A DNA stretch of 64,000 nucleotides, from NCBI RefSeq assembly GCF_036208045.1, contig NZ_CP121472.1, positions 2,119,531 through 2,183,530 of the forward strand, written 5' to 3'. Position numbers and translations under genes: made by a program. Source of the DNA: Thiorhodovibrio winogradskyi. Lineage in GTDB: Bacteria > Pseudomonadota > Gammaproteobacteria > Chromatiales > Chromatiaceae. Under the pieces are notes generated by a model, which did no database searches, was not told the origin of the DNA, and saw only the letters and a program-made list of their open reading frames with translations. Positions 37,332 to 45,578 of this stretch are shown one piece after another; the stretch's first letter is position 1, and the number at the start of each line of letters is the position of its first letter.

Positions 37332-37861
37332 GCTTGCCCTCTCAGGTCAGCTGATGCGGGGATAAAGCGGTGGATCCAGGCGGGATTCGCTGCCAGGTTG
37401 ATGTTCGTCACGACGGAGATCGGCCGATGGGTTGCTTTAGCGTATGCTGCCAGTGGTTTTTCCAGCAATGATACCAGTTTATCGTAGTCGAAACGACGTA
37501 CCCATAAAGTGACCGTTCGCGCAAGCCAGCAGCCAGGCGTAACCAGTGGTGAAAAGGGACTCAGACCAATGTGTTGAATCAACCAGGGCCAATGAACGAT
37601 CAGGGAATCGCTGACTTGATGTATTCGCTATACTAAGGGTGGTGAACACGGTCAAGTACCAAGTTCAAATGGTGATCATGGCAGGGGACTCGCGGGGCAA
37701 GTGTCATTCTATGTTGCCAGTGATCCATGCGTGAGATTTGCCGATGCGGGGGATTGGTTGAGCAAATGAAAGGTTTCGTAGGTATCTTTTGTGCCGCGGA
37801 GACGGCAATTGCCATCGATTTCCGTGGCCAAACGCGTCGCGGCTGGGGGGATGCCTGAGCC
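37332..37861. other. intergenic between divergent giant kinases
   Basis: A minus-strand frame at 37328-37582 (TTG start, 84 residues: TVTLWVRRFDYDKLVSLLEK, ATHRPISVVTNINLAANPAW) ends in a TGA that overlaps the ATG of the CheB-CheR kinase. It may be a real small gene or the tail of a lost one. The rest holds AT-rich promoter-like sequence and nothing else that I recognise. Confidence 0.4.
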
Positions 37862-40800
37862 GTGGGTGATACTATCGAACAGCGCGATCCGGACGGAGGC
37901 TTTTTCCGTGATCGGCAAGCTTGGTTGGCATTGGAAGAACATGTCGTGCCAAGTCTTCTAAGCCAGTTAATCAAAGACCAACACCCGGTGCGAGTTTGGG
38001 TGCCTGGCTGTGGGAGCGGGGAAGAAGCCTACAGTTTGGCGATCCTCCTTACGGACGCAGCCAAGGCGGCGGGCTGTCCGTGCAAGCTGAGAATTTTTGC
38101 GACCGATGTCGTCGAAGAATCCCTCGCGAGGGCACGCGCTGGGGTTTACCCTAGGCATCGACTCAATCATCTGTCGCCGGAGCGCGTGGGGCGGCATTTT
38201 CAACGCTCTGGCGAGCATTTTCGTGTCAAACAGCGCTTGCGCGAGAAGGTCATTGTCGCCCCTCATGATCTGTTGTTCGATCCACCGTTCTATCATTTGG
38301 CGTTGATAAGTTGCCGAGGTGTGCTAAGTATACTTAATAAAGACAATCATCAACGTATCTTTGCCGGGTTCCATTTCGCCTTGCGCCCGCGCGGCTATCT
38401 CTTTCTTGGCCGCACCGAATGCCTGGGCGAGAGTCAGATCCTGTTCGCTCCCATTGTTAACTCTTTGGGTTTGTATCAGCGCCAGGAACATGCGGAAAAC
38501 ACCGCACGCTCATGGCGTCGCGCGCTCGCCGACGCGGCGAGACCGCCGCGTCGAAAAGGTCCAGAATCATCGTCGGTTCGGCCGGATGACAACAACGGCT
38601 ATGGTGGGGTCGCCGAGCGCGCACTCCTCGGGCATGCCACGCCGCCGTCGGTCCTGATCGACCGGTCATTCAAGGTGCTCCATCGTCATGGCGAGCTGGA
38701 TGGCTTTCTGAGTCAACCCGCGGTTTCAGATGCCACCGAGGATCTGCTGACGCTCGCGGTACCGGCATTGCGGGCGCCGTTGCGGGTGCTATTGCATCGC
38801 GCGCTGGCGCGGCGCGAGCCGGTTTATCGAGCGGGTATCGGGATTCCGGTGACTTCCCGCGACACCTATCAGTTGAGCTTGGCCGTCGTTCCGGTGGAGA
38901 ACCCACGGGAATCTGATGATTTATTGCTGGTGAGTTTTCACGCAATCACCGGACACGATTGGTGCCACGTGACTTGTGCCGCGGATGCTGAGGCATTGCA
39001 ACAACCGTGGCTAGCAGGGAATTTTCCAACCGCCACAGAGGAAGCGTTGGAAAGCTCGCGGGAGGAGATGGACTCCCTGACTCAGGAATTGGTCAGCGTC
39101 AATATCCAGCTGGAGAACAAGGTCCAGCAACTCGAGGAGCTCAACGACGATCTGGGTAATCTTCTGGTCAGTACAGACATTGCAACCCTGTTTCTTGATC
39201 GCTCGCTGTGCATTCGCCGCTATACACCGGCCGCCGCTGCCTTGATATCCCTGGTCGCGGAGGACCAGGGGCGTTTGCTGACAGCGATGCATTGGCCGTT
39301 TCGCGATGACGCGTTGCCACGCGATCTCAAACGCGCTCTCAAGGGCCAGGCGCTCGAAGTCCGCGAGATCCAAAGCGAGGCTGGACGCTGGTTTCTGCGC
39401 CGCGTTCGGCCTTATCGTGCCGACGATGAGACGGTTCAGGGAGTGGTGGTGACCTTCATGGACATCACCTCACGCAAGCGCACTGAAGTCGCCCTGCGTG
39501 ACAGCGAGGAGCATTTGCGCAGGATCACCAATGCATTACCCGTCCTGATTTCCTACGTGGATCGCGCTGGGCGCTATCGCTTCAACAACGCTCGTTACCG
39601 AGACTGGTTCGGAGTCGATCCCGGTGCCGCGCAGGGAAATCGAGTATGTGATGTGATCGGTGAGAATGCCTTCGCGGAGGTCCAGCCGCTGATGCAACGT
39701 GCGCTTTCTGGCGAGACCGCGCACTTTGAAGGCTGGCTTGAGTATGCCTCTGGCGGTCAGCGATGCGTTTCGGCGGAATATATTCCAGATACCGACAGCC
39801 AGGGGTTTACGCGTGGTTTTTTTGCCCTCGTCACCGATATCACAGTGCGACGCAAGGCGGAGGAGGGGTTGGAGAGACTCCGCCAAGACAACCAACGCCA
39901 TCTCGATGAGCTGCAAGCGCTGCTTGATGCCGCGCCGATCGGCATCTTTTTCGCCCGCGATCCAGCCTGCCAAGACATGATCATGAATCAAGCCGGGGCG
40001 GCGCTGTTGCGCGGGCCACCGGATGCCAACCCATCCAAGTCGGGCCCAGGAGCCGAGGAACTGGCCTTTCGTGTCTTCCATTCCGAGCGCGAATTGCGCC
40101 CCGAGGAGCTGCCGATGCAGCAGGCTGCGGCGCTGGGACGCGTCATCGGCGGGATGGAGCTACATATCCGCTTTCCCGATGGCGCCGAGGTGAACCTGCT
40201 GACCCATGCCGCGCCGCTATACGATGATAATCGGCAGGTGCGCGGCAGTGTGGGCACTTTCGTGGATGTTAGCGAACAGAAGCGTCTGGAGGCCCGTCTG
40301 CGTCGGCAGACGCGGGATCTGGAAACCATTAATCATCGCAAGGATGCATTCCTAGCCATGCTCGGCCATGAATTACGCAATCCCCTGACCCCCCTTCGCA
40401 CGGCGGTCTATCTGCTGAGCACGAACCCCACGCCCGGCGTCGATCTGGCCTGGATCGGGGAGATGATCGACCGACAGGTCGCGCACCTTGAGCGCATGGT
40501 CGACGATCTGCTTGATGTCGCGCGGGTCCGGCGCGGAACCCTGAGCTTGACCTGCGAGGAGCATCCCCTGCAGGGGGTGCTTCAGGAGTGTGTCGAGGCG
40601 ATCACCCTCGCATGCTCCGAAAAGGACTTGGCACTCACTTGCGTGATGCCGGAGGAACCTTTGAAGGTGTTTGGTGACCGTATTCGCTTGGTTCAGGTGT
40701 TTTCAAACCTGCTCAACAACGCGGTGCGCTATACCCCTGATCATGGACAGATCAATCTGACACTAGGATTGACCGATGACGGTCAAGTCTGTGCCGAGGT

Positions 40801-41482
40801 GTCGGACAGTGGCAAGGGGATTTCAAGCGATCTATTGCCGCACGTGTTCGATATTTTCGACAGCGCCGTTTCCCACCCGGACCGAGCGCACGCCGGACTG
40901 GGTTTGGGTTTGACACTGGTGAAGCAGATCGTCGGCTTGCACGATGGGCAGGTGGAGGCCAGCAGTCCAGGGTTGGATCAGGGCAGCCGTTTCCGCGTGA
41001 CTCTGCCTTTGGCGAGCCGAACCAAGGCCCGCGACGATAGCGCCGCGGTCTTCCACCAGGGTGCGACTTCCTCGGGGATCGCATGCGACAAGGGGGAGTT
41101 GACTTTGGATGTGTTGGTGGTGGATGACAATCTCGACATTCTGTCATCTGTCGCCGGATTGTTGCGGCAACTCGGTCACCGGGTTCGGGTCATGGATGGT
41201 GGATCCCGTGTGCTTGACATGGTGCGCGATAACCCAGTGGATCTTGTGTTGCTGGATATTGGCCTGCCAGATCTGGACGGCTATCAGGTGGCGCGCCTGT
41301 TGGCGCAAGAGCCGAAACGCGCTGAATTTAGCGTGGTCGCCATTACCGGGTATGTCGATGCGGATCTGGCCGCCGCTGCAGGCACAAGCGATTTCGACGC
41401 TTGGCTGCAGAAACCTTTTCGCTTGGAACAACTCAAGCCACACCTACGAAAGTGTGCGCCTAGTGCTCACGAGACAGACTGA
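37862..41482 (+). CDS. CheR-like/PAS hybrid histidine kinase, N-terminally shortened
   Basis: This 1206-residue protein opens directly inside a CheR-type domain (FFRDRQAW, VWVPGCGSGEEAYSLAILL, FATDVVEESL, LFLGRTECLGES). The CheB module and CheR N-terminal helices found in the divergent neighbour are missing. The usual ISCRNLLIY motif reads ISCRGVLSIL, so methyltransferase activity is doubtful. A short coiled coil, three PAS domains and HisKA with His836 in MLGHELRNPLTP follow, then an HATPase domain (NLLNNAVRY, GLGLGLTLVKQ) and a receiver with Asp1132 in LLDIGLPDLDG. The only start is a GTG at 37862 just after a stop. Either it is a degenerate sensor or the 5' part has been lost. Confidence 0.85.
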   Translation: MGDTIEQRDPDGGFFRDRQAWLALEEHVVPSLLSQLIKDQHPVRVWVPGCGSGEEAYSLAILLTDAAKAAGCPCKLRIFATDVVEESLARARAGVYPRHRLNHLSPERVGRHFQRSGEHFRVKQRLREKVIVAPHDLLFDPPFYHLALISCRGVLSILNKDNHQRIFAGFHFALRPRGYLFLGRTECLGESQILFAPIVNSLGLYQRQEHAENTARSWRRALADAARPPRRKGPESSSVRPDDNNGYGGVAERALLGHATPPSVLIDRSFKVLHRHGELDGFLSQPAVSDATEDLLTLAVPALRAPLRVLLHRALARREPVYRAGIGIPVTSRDTYQLSLAVVPVENPRESDDLLLVSFHAITGHDWCHVTCAADAEALQQPWLAGNFPTATEEALESSREEMDSLTQELVSVNIQLENKVQQLEELNDDLGNLLVSTDIATLFLDRSLCIRRYTPAAAALISLVAEDQGRLLTAMHWPFRDDALPRDLKRALKGQALEVREIQSEAGRWFLRRVRPYRADDETVQGVVVTFMDITSRKRTEVALRDSEEHLRRITNALPVLISYVDRAGRYRFNNARYRDWFGVDPGAAQGNRVCDVIGENAFAEVQPLMQRALSGETAHFEGWLEYASGGQRCVSAEYIPDTDSQGFTRGFFALVTDITVRRKAEEGLERLRQDNQRHLDELQALLDAAPIGIFFARDPACQDMIMNQAGAALLRGPPDANPSKSGPGAEELAFRVFHSERELRPEELPMQQAAALGRVIGGMELHIRFPDGAEVNLLTHAAPLYDDNRQVRGSVGTFVDVSEQKRLEARLRRQTRDLETINHRKDAFLAMLGHELRNPLTPLRTAVYLLSTNPTPGVDLAWIGEMIDRQVAHLERMVDDLLDVARVRRGTLSLTCEEHPLQGVLQECVEAITLACSEKDLALTCVMPEEPLKVFGDRIRLVQVFSNLLNNAVRYTPDHGQINLTLGLTDDGQVCAEVSDSGKGISSDLLPHVFDIFDSAVSHPDRAHAGLGLGLTLVKQIVGLHDGQVEASSPGLDQGSRFRVTLPLASRTKARDDSAAVFHQGATSSGIACDKGELTLDVLVVDDNLDILSSVAGLLRQLGHRVRVMDGGSRVLDMVRDNPVDLVLLDIGLPDLDGYQVARLLAQEPKRAEFSVVAITGYVDADLAAAAGTSDFDAWLQKPFRLEQLKPHLRKCAPSAHETD

Positions 41483-41518
41483 TCGCCTGGAGGGAACAAT
41501 CAATCGTGGCGCCGCGAT

Positions 41519-41629
41519 TCAGCCAAGGAGAATGCCGCGATGCTCGAGGAGCGCCACGAAGAATAATGTAATGATGATCGTGACCGAGACCAATAGCCAT
41601 TTCAATTGGAATAGGCGGCGTTCTGTCAT
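41519..41629 (-). CDS. 36-residue single-span membrane peptide
   Basis: The ATG at 41629 starts MTERRLFQLKWLLVSVTIII, continues TLFFVALLEHRGILLG and stops at 41519. A positively charged N-terminus and a 20-residue hydrophobic helix give an inside-to-outside small membrane protein. A purine-rich AAAGAGAGAAA lies upstream. It converges on the kinase, whose stop is 37 nt away. Such peptides often regulate a larger membrane complex; the partner is unknown. It may also resemble short respiratory-complex or assembly subunits. Confidence 0.5.
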   Translation of the reverse strand: MTERRLFQLKWLLVSVTIIITLFFVALLEHRGILLG

Positions 41630-41699
41630 GGTGGGTTTCTCTCTTTGTTTGTCTGTCAGTACCAGCCAAATGGAGCTAAAGGAAAAACAGGACACAATG

Positions 41700-41912
41700 C
41701 TACGTCAAGGGTGATCGCCTAGGTCGCGAGGTGTTGATGGATGAGTCAGAGTACTGTTCTTCTGTGTATGCCTGTGTATGCATTAGGTTGATGATTTTCG
41801 ATAGCACCTGTTCTCGAAAGGTTGCGGGAACTGCTCCATCCCGATATACCGGCAGATAGACCTTTTGAGCAACCCCATCGACAGCCTGGTCATGTTCGGA
41901 ATCCTTTAGCAT
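41700..41912 (-). CDS. small hypothetical protein
   Basis: This 70-residue frame starts MLKDSEHDQAVDGVAQKVYL and continues FREQVLSKIINLMHTQAYTE. AGGT and AAGG purine stretches lie 10 and 3 nt before the ATG. The sequence is soluble and acidic. It has no recognisable domain. It lies upstream of, and in the same direction as, the membrane peptide, with a 70-nt gap. Confidence 0.35.
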   Translation of the reverse strand: MLKDSEHDQAVDGVAQKVYLPVYRDGAVPATFREQVLSKIINLMHTQAYTEEQYSDSSINTSRPRRSPLT

Positions 41913-42717
41913 GTGCCTTTACCTGTTTCAGCAGCGTCTAGTATCAGATTTGCCACATGGCTGTGGCCACATGGCTGAGATTGGTTGCCGCCACGAACTG
42001 AAGCGCGTTGCCGTTGCGAGTTGATCCGCTACACAGAACAGTGCTTTTGATTAGTGGAGTGTCGACAGAGCCGCGCTCCAGGATGTCATGGCGAAGGATG
42101 GCGGTCGCGTGACCGCCATCCCCCCAGCGCCATGTTTATTGTTCGCTCCTCCTCTACTTCCCTTCCTCCTCGACATCCCGTGATTTGCAGCATAGGCGCA
42201 GGTCGAGGATTGAGACATTCGGACTTTCCGCAAAGCGGTCTAGGTAGATTTACGGAGACAGTGAACAGAACAAGAGAAATTGGTTTTTGGGCAGGGGGTT
42301 AGAGGACATAACATTACTCATGTCTCAGCCGCTGCTGATCGCCGAGTGCCGCACATGTTGGATTTACTCATCGTCGACCACCAAGCTTGCAACAGGATCG
42401 CAGCCTTGTAACCCCCGAATCTGGCAACACTGGCTGACGGATGACTGACTGATGATGGGCCATGGTGTGGGATAGGGCGAGAAAGCGAAGCGCATCTCGC
42501 CGATTCCTGCCAGACCTGGACTCATGACAGAAAATCAGATCCGGACTCGTGAAATAAAATCCACGACTTCATCGACAAGAGGGACGGCAAATGAAGAAGG
42601 TGCCCCTGTTACGACAGCATGTCGAATGCTTTGGCGGGATGCACTTCGCTTTCCCGCTCTACGAGTTCTAAGGAGACAGTGAACGGAACAAGAACAATCG
42701 GGTTTCGGGTAGCTGGG
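41913..42717. other. intergenic with decayed sequence and repeats
   Basis: No continuous gene is visible in 805 nt. Near 41952 the segment CCACATGGCTG is duplicated. The first copy of a 49-bp direct repeat lies at 42254-42302. A minus-strand stretch near 42366-42390 reads SLVVDDE before a stop, like the start of a receiver domain. I take this as the remains of a second response-regulator gene. Confidence 0.4.
42254..42302. repeat. 49-bp imperfect direct repeat, copy A
   Basis: The repeat begins GGAGACAGTGAACAGAACAA and ends GGGGGTTAG. About four fifths of its bases match copy B at 42672-42721. It lies in decayed DNA. Confidence 0.75.
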
Positions 42718-42721
42718 TTAG
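42672..42721. repeat. 50-bp imperfect direct repeat, copy B
   Basis: The repeat begins GGAGACAGTGAACGGAACAA and ends GGGTTAG. Its last bases contain the stop codon (TAA on the minus strand at 42718-42720) of the FixJ-type regulator. Copy A may therefore mark the 3' flank of a lost sister gene. Confidence 0.75.
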
Positions 42722-43323
42722 TGGATGGATATCCGCACCAGGTCAGCCAGATTGTTGGCGCCGAGTTTCTCCTTCAGATTGGCGCGGTGGGCCTCGACGG
42801 TGCGGATACTGATCCCAAGATCGATGGCGATCAGCTTGTTGGAGTCGCCAAGAACCAGGCGATCAAAGACCGCGCGTTCGCGCTTGGTGAGTGTTTCCAG
42901 CTGCTCCCTGCCTTCGATAATCCGCAGGTCCGAGCTATGGCTTTCGTCGCTCTTGCGCAATTCCTGCTGCACGCGCTCAAGCAAAGACTGTGCGCGAAAC
43001 GGTTTAGTGAGGAAGTCCCTCGCACCCATTTTCATCGCCGTGACCGCCATTTCGATATCGCCGTGGCCCGTGATCATGATGACCGGGAGACGGGGATGCT
43101 CGGCGCGCAACAGTTCGAGCACTGTCATGCCGCCGATATCGCCCATGCGCACATCAAGCAGAAGAATCGCCGGTCGCTCCGTGATACCGGAGAATTGTTC
43201 CAGAAAGCGCGATGCGCTGGCGTAGGTCTCGGTCTTGATCGAGACTGAACGCAGCAGCATAGCGATGGATTCGCGAACGTCCGGCTCATCATCAACGACG
43301 TAGGCAAGGGGGGGGGCCGTCAT
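42718..43323 (-). CDS. FixJ/TtrR-type response regulator
   Basis: This 201-residue regulator has a receiver (AYVVDDEPDVRES, Asp57 in LLLDVRMGDIGG, MITGHGD, and Lys in TKPFRAQ) and a LuxR-type helix-turn-helix (LTKRERAVFDRLVLGDSNKL, then ISIRTVEAHRANLKEKLG). These are the marks of the FixJ/NarL-like family that activates transcription once phosphorylated. The start is the ATG at 43323, with GGAG 7 nt upstream; a GTG lies 3 nt earlier. No dedicated kinase is adjacent on the same strand. The divergent CheR-type kinases are candidate partners. Confidence 0.88.
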   Translation of the reverse strand: MTAPPLAYVVDDEPDVRESIAMLLRSVSIKTETYASASRFLEQFSGITERPAILLLDVRMGDIGGMTVLELLRAEHPRLPVIMITGHGDIEMAVTAMKMGARDFLTKPFRAQSLLERVQQELRKSDESHSSDLRIIEGREQLETLTKRERAVFDRLVLGDSNKLIAIDLGISIRTVEAHRANLKEKLGANNLADLVRISIH

Positions 43324-43759
43324 CACCCTTCTCCATTAAATGGCCTTCTATCCTGTGCGACTTTGGCCGTTAGTCCAGCACCCTCGACACGCATCAGTCA
43401 GGGGGACTGTGATCGAAGGAACCAAGGGTTCCAAATGCAAGGTACGCTCTTGCGCGGTGCGTATCATCATAACGCGAAAGACATCAGACATTGTCAGCTC
43501 CATTGCTTCTATCGATAAGGACATTGACCAGGTCATGGCCAACCAGAGTGACCTGGTCGAGGTGTTACATACCCTCAAGCTGGTGGTGTGCGTGAAGGCT
43601 CGTGCGACATCAGCCCGCGGGTTCTTTGATCGCGAGGGTTGGTCGCTTAATGACGGTCGGGCCAGTGATGATCAAAGCGAGGATTAAGCTAGCAAATTCC
43701 CAGAGGTGGTTCTGCGTAGTCGGACGGAGGCCGCCGTTTGCTGGCAGTTCAGCATCATC
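43324..43759. other. intergenic, no supported gene
   Basis: A plus-strand frame (43340-43687) ends in a plausible stretch (DIDQVMANQSDLVEVLHTLK) but has no good start. GGAACCAAGGGTTCC near 43418 is a short perfect palindrome. Nothing else is recognised. Confidence 0.35.
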
Positions 43760-43978
43760 CTTGGAAATACTATTGGCATGGCGCAAAAAGCACCGGATGG
43801 CTGGGGTCAGGGGCGTGCCCTGAGGACCGCGCGTAAACAGTCGCGCGCCGAGCGCCCGTTCCTAATTGCCGATACGCGCGCTCACCGCCGATTGGATGAT
43901 ATGCAAACGCTCGGCGGCTTCGAGAAAGCGTCCGTGGGCGGCGACGGTGAAGAACGTCTTGATTTGATCGAGATCCAT
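43760..43978 (-). pseudogene. LysR-family regulator, HTH only, with in-frame stop
   Basis: The ATG at 43978 opens MDLDQIKTFFTVAAHGRFLE, AAERLHIIQSAVSARIGN. A TAG at 43862-43864 interrupts, and the same frame goes on ERALGARLFTRGPQGTPLTP, AIRCFLRHANSI. This is a textbook LysR winged-helix head in which one codon of the usual QLE has become a stop. The ligand-binding domain is absent after about 72 codons. It is divergent from the DsrC-like genes and was probably their regulator. Confidence 0.75.
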
Positions 43979-44057
43979 GACAAAGCACAATCAATCGAAA
44001 AATTCGATGATAAATGCCGATAACTTTCGTTGTTCTTTTCTAACTCTGGGGTCTATG

Positions 44058-44076
44058 CTTGAGTCATCTCGTCAAG
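44058..44076. promoter_or_regulatory. inverted repeat, possible LysR-type operator
   Basis: CTTGA and TCAAG are separated by 9 nt, between the dead LysR gene and the DsrC-like operon. Spacing and symmetry fit a LysR-type site. It is short, so chance occurrence cannot be excluded. Confidence 0.3.
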
Positions 44077-44175
44077 TTTTGCCGGCGGCGCCCGCGAGCG
44101 TCCCAGGGTGCTGATAAGTGCACCCATTAGGCGTTTACCCTTGCGCCGACCGCAGTCTCTAAGGAGGGCATCCGC

Positions 44176-44817
44176 ATGATCGCGGTCAGCATCGCTATGA
44201 AAACCAACCATGAACCGCTCAAACGCACCCCGGTTGCGCTCTGGCTCGACACCGAGGAAAACCCTTCGCCGCCAGTGCTGACCGACCGCGAGGGCTGGGC
44301 ACGCTTCGATGCGTCAGCTGCCAGTGGTAAGGTACTGGTGTCCGGTGTGGAACGCTACCAGGGGCGTCTGGATGGCGAGATTCGCATCGAACTCTGGTCC
44401 ATCACCCAATCCGAGCGCAGCTCGATGGGGCTGCCGGGTGAGTTTCCCAATGGCAGCAATGCCTATCCTGGCATGAGCACACGCTCGCTTGAGGTCGGCG
44501 GGCGTGCCATCCTGACTGACAGCGAAGGCTATTTGGTTGATCCCGGCGACTGGTCGGAAGCCTTCGCGCGCGCCCAGGCGGCGGCAGAGGATCTCAGTCT
44601 GAACGCCCGCCACTGGGAGATGATTCGCTTTCTGCGTACGCATTTCGCTCGTCATGGCACCCAGGCGACGGTGCGCGAGATGATCGCTCATTTTCGCCCG
44701 CTGTGGGGCGCTGAGGTGGGTGGCAATCGTGGCCTGCATCGTCTGTTTCCGCGCGGCGGGCCGCAAAAGCAAGGTAACCGGCTGGCCGGCTTGCTGCGTA
44801 CCAAGGGGGAGCACTGA
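44176..44817 (+). CDS. DsrC/TusE-family protein with N-terminal extension, lacking redox cysteines
   Basis: This 213-residue protein has two parts. Residues 1-105 form a beta-rich module (PVALWLDTEENPSPPVLTDR, SGKVLVSGVERYQGRLDGEI) that I cannot assign. Residues 110-213 are DsrC/TusE-like: LTDSEGYLVDPGDWSEAFAR, LNARHWEMIRFLRTHFARHG, then the C-terminal arm LFPRGGPQKQGNRLAGLL. In DsrC this arm carries cysteines that hold sulfur; here QGC reads QGN and the end GCV is replaced by KGEH. It cannot carry persulfide or trisulfide in the usual way, so a regulatory or binding role is more likely. AAGGAGG lies 8 nt before the ATG. Confidence 0.82.
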   Translation: MIAVSIAMKTNHEPLKRTPVALWLDTEENPSPPVLTDREGWARFDASAASGKVLVSGVERYQGRLDGEIRIELWSITQSERSSMGLPGEFPNGSNAYPGMSTRSLEVGGRAILTDSEGYLVDPGDWSEAFARAQAAAEDLSLNARHWEMIRFLRTHFARHGTQATVREMIAHFRPLWGAEVGGNRGLHRLFPRGGPQKQGNRLAGLLRTKGEH

Positions 44818-44885
44818 ATCGGCGTCGCCGCGGCCCAGCCGGAGCCGCCCGCACTGTCCGGCTGTCACGATAAAGGAGGTATTCG

Positions 44886-45344
44886 ATGCCTGAGCACGCC
44901 TCATCCGTTCCGCGCCGAAGCATGGACAGGGCCATGGCATTCCCGGAACAGTTCGCCACGGAGATTCTAATCGATCATTCAAACCACGAGGATCAGGCCG
45001 AGACTGACGCCCAAGGTTACCTGCGCGACCCGGCTGATTGGTCGGAGACCTTCGCCCGCATCCAGGCGGCGCGCGAAGGCTTGCGGTTGACACCAAGGCA
45101 CTGGGCGGTGATTCGTCATCTGCGCGGATGTTACGCCCGGCATGGGCTGCCCATGAGCTGTCTTGATCTGGATACGATATTGCATTTCCGTGCCAGATGG
45201 CCACGAGCCGCTGGTCAGCCGCGTTGGTTTCCCGACCTCTTTCCTGCAGGCGGACTCAGCGAACAAGGTCATCGGCTGGCGGGCTTACCTCGCGGTAAAT
45301 CCTTAATCGGGCTGCGGTTGAATCAGTCAACCTTCCCGACCTAA
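44886..45344 (+). CDS. second DsrC/TusE-like protein lacking redox cysteines
   Basis: This 152-residue paralogue of the preceding gene has only the DsrC-like part: TDAQGYLRDPADWSETFARI, LTPRHWAVIRHLRGCYARHG, then LFPAGGLSEQGHRLAGLP. Again the arm cysteine is lost (QGH) and the terminal cysteine is replaced by a different tail (RGKSLIGLRLNQ). AAAGGAGG lies 7 nt before the ATG, a very strong ribosome site. The 68-nt gap and shared strand make a two-gene operon with the first copy. The two remaining cysteines (RGCYARHG, MSCLDLD) are not at the family's functional positions. Confidence 0.82.
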   Translation: MPEHASSVPRRSMDRAMAFPEQFATEILIDHSNHEDQAETDAQGYLRDPADWSETFARIQAAREGLRLTPRHWAVIRHLRGCYARHGLPMSCLDLDTILHFRARWPRAAGQPRWFPDLFPAGGLSEQGHRLAGLPRGKSLIGLRLNQSTFPT

Positions 45345-45485
45345 CCGAGCGTGAAAAAAACCAAGGACTTCTGCAACTGCAGCGCCTGAGCGCTGAGTTA
45401 CTCAATGCCAGCGAAGGTTTCCTCCACCCCGGGGTCTGCAAAGCATCGGGGGCTGCTAGTGTCCCACTCGCGCTGGCGGTTGCAA

Positions 45486-45499
45486 TTGATCTGAATCAA
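45486..45499. promoter_or_regulatory. perfect FNR/ANR-type box, apparently orphan
   Basis: TTGATCTGAATCAA matches the FNR consensus TTGAT-N4-ATCAA exactly. It lies between convergent genes (end of the second DsrC-like gene and a broken ATPase), so no intact promoter is evident beside it. It may be a relic of a lost oxygen-regulated gene or a chance match. Confidence 0.4.
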
Positions 45500-45578
45500 T
45501 GACGCGAACAAGCGTCTGGCTCAAGGCCAGCCCTTTTTGATCAGGCCCAGCGTGGCGAGCAGATCGCCAACTCGGGTT

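Noticed and set aside
42619-43248. 209-residue plus-strand frame
   Set aside because: It is antisense to the FixJ-type regulator, which has receiver and HTH motifs and a ribosome site.
44176-45344. Genuine dsrC of the dsr sulfur-oxidation operon
   Set aside because: Both arm cysteines are missing and no dsrAB, dsrEFH or dsrMKJOP genes are adjacent.
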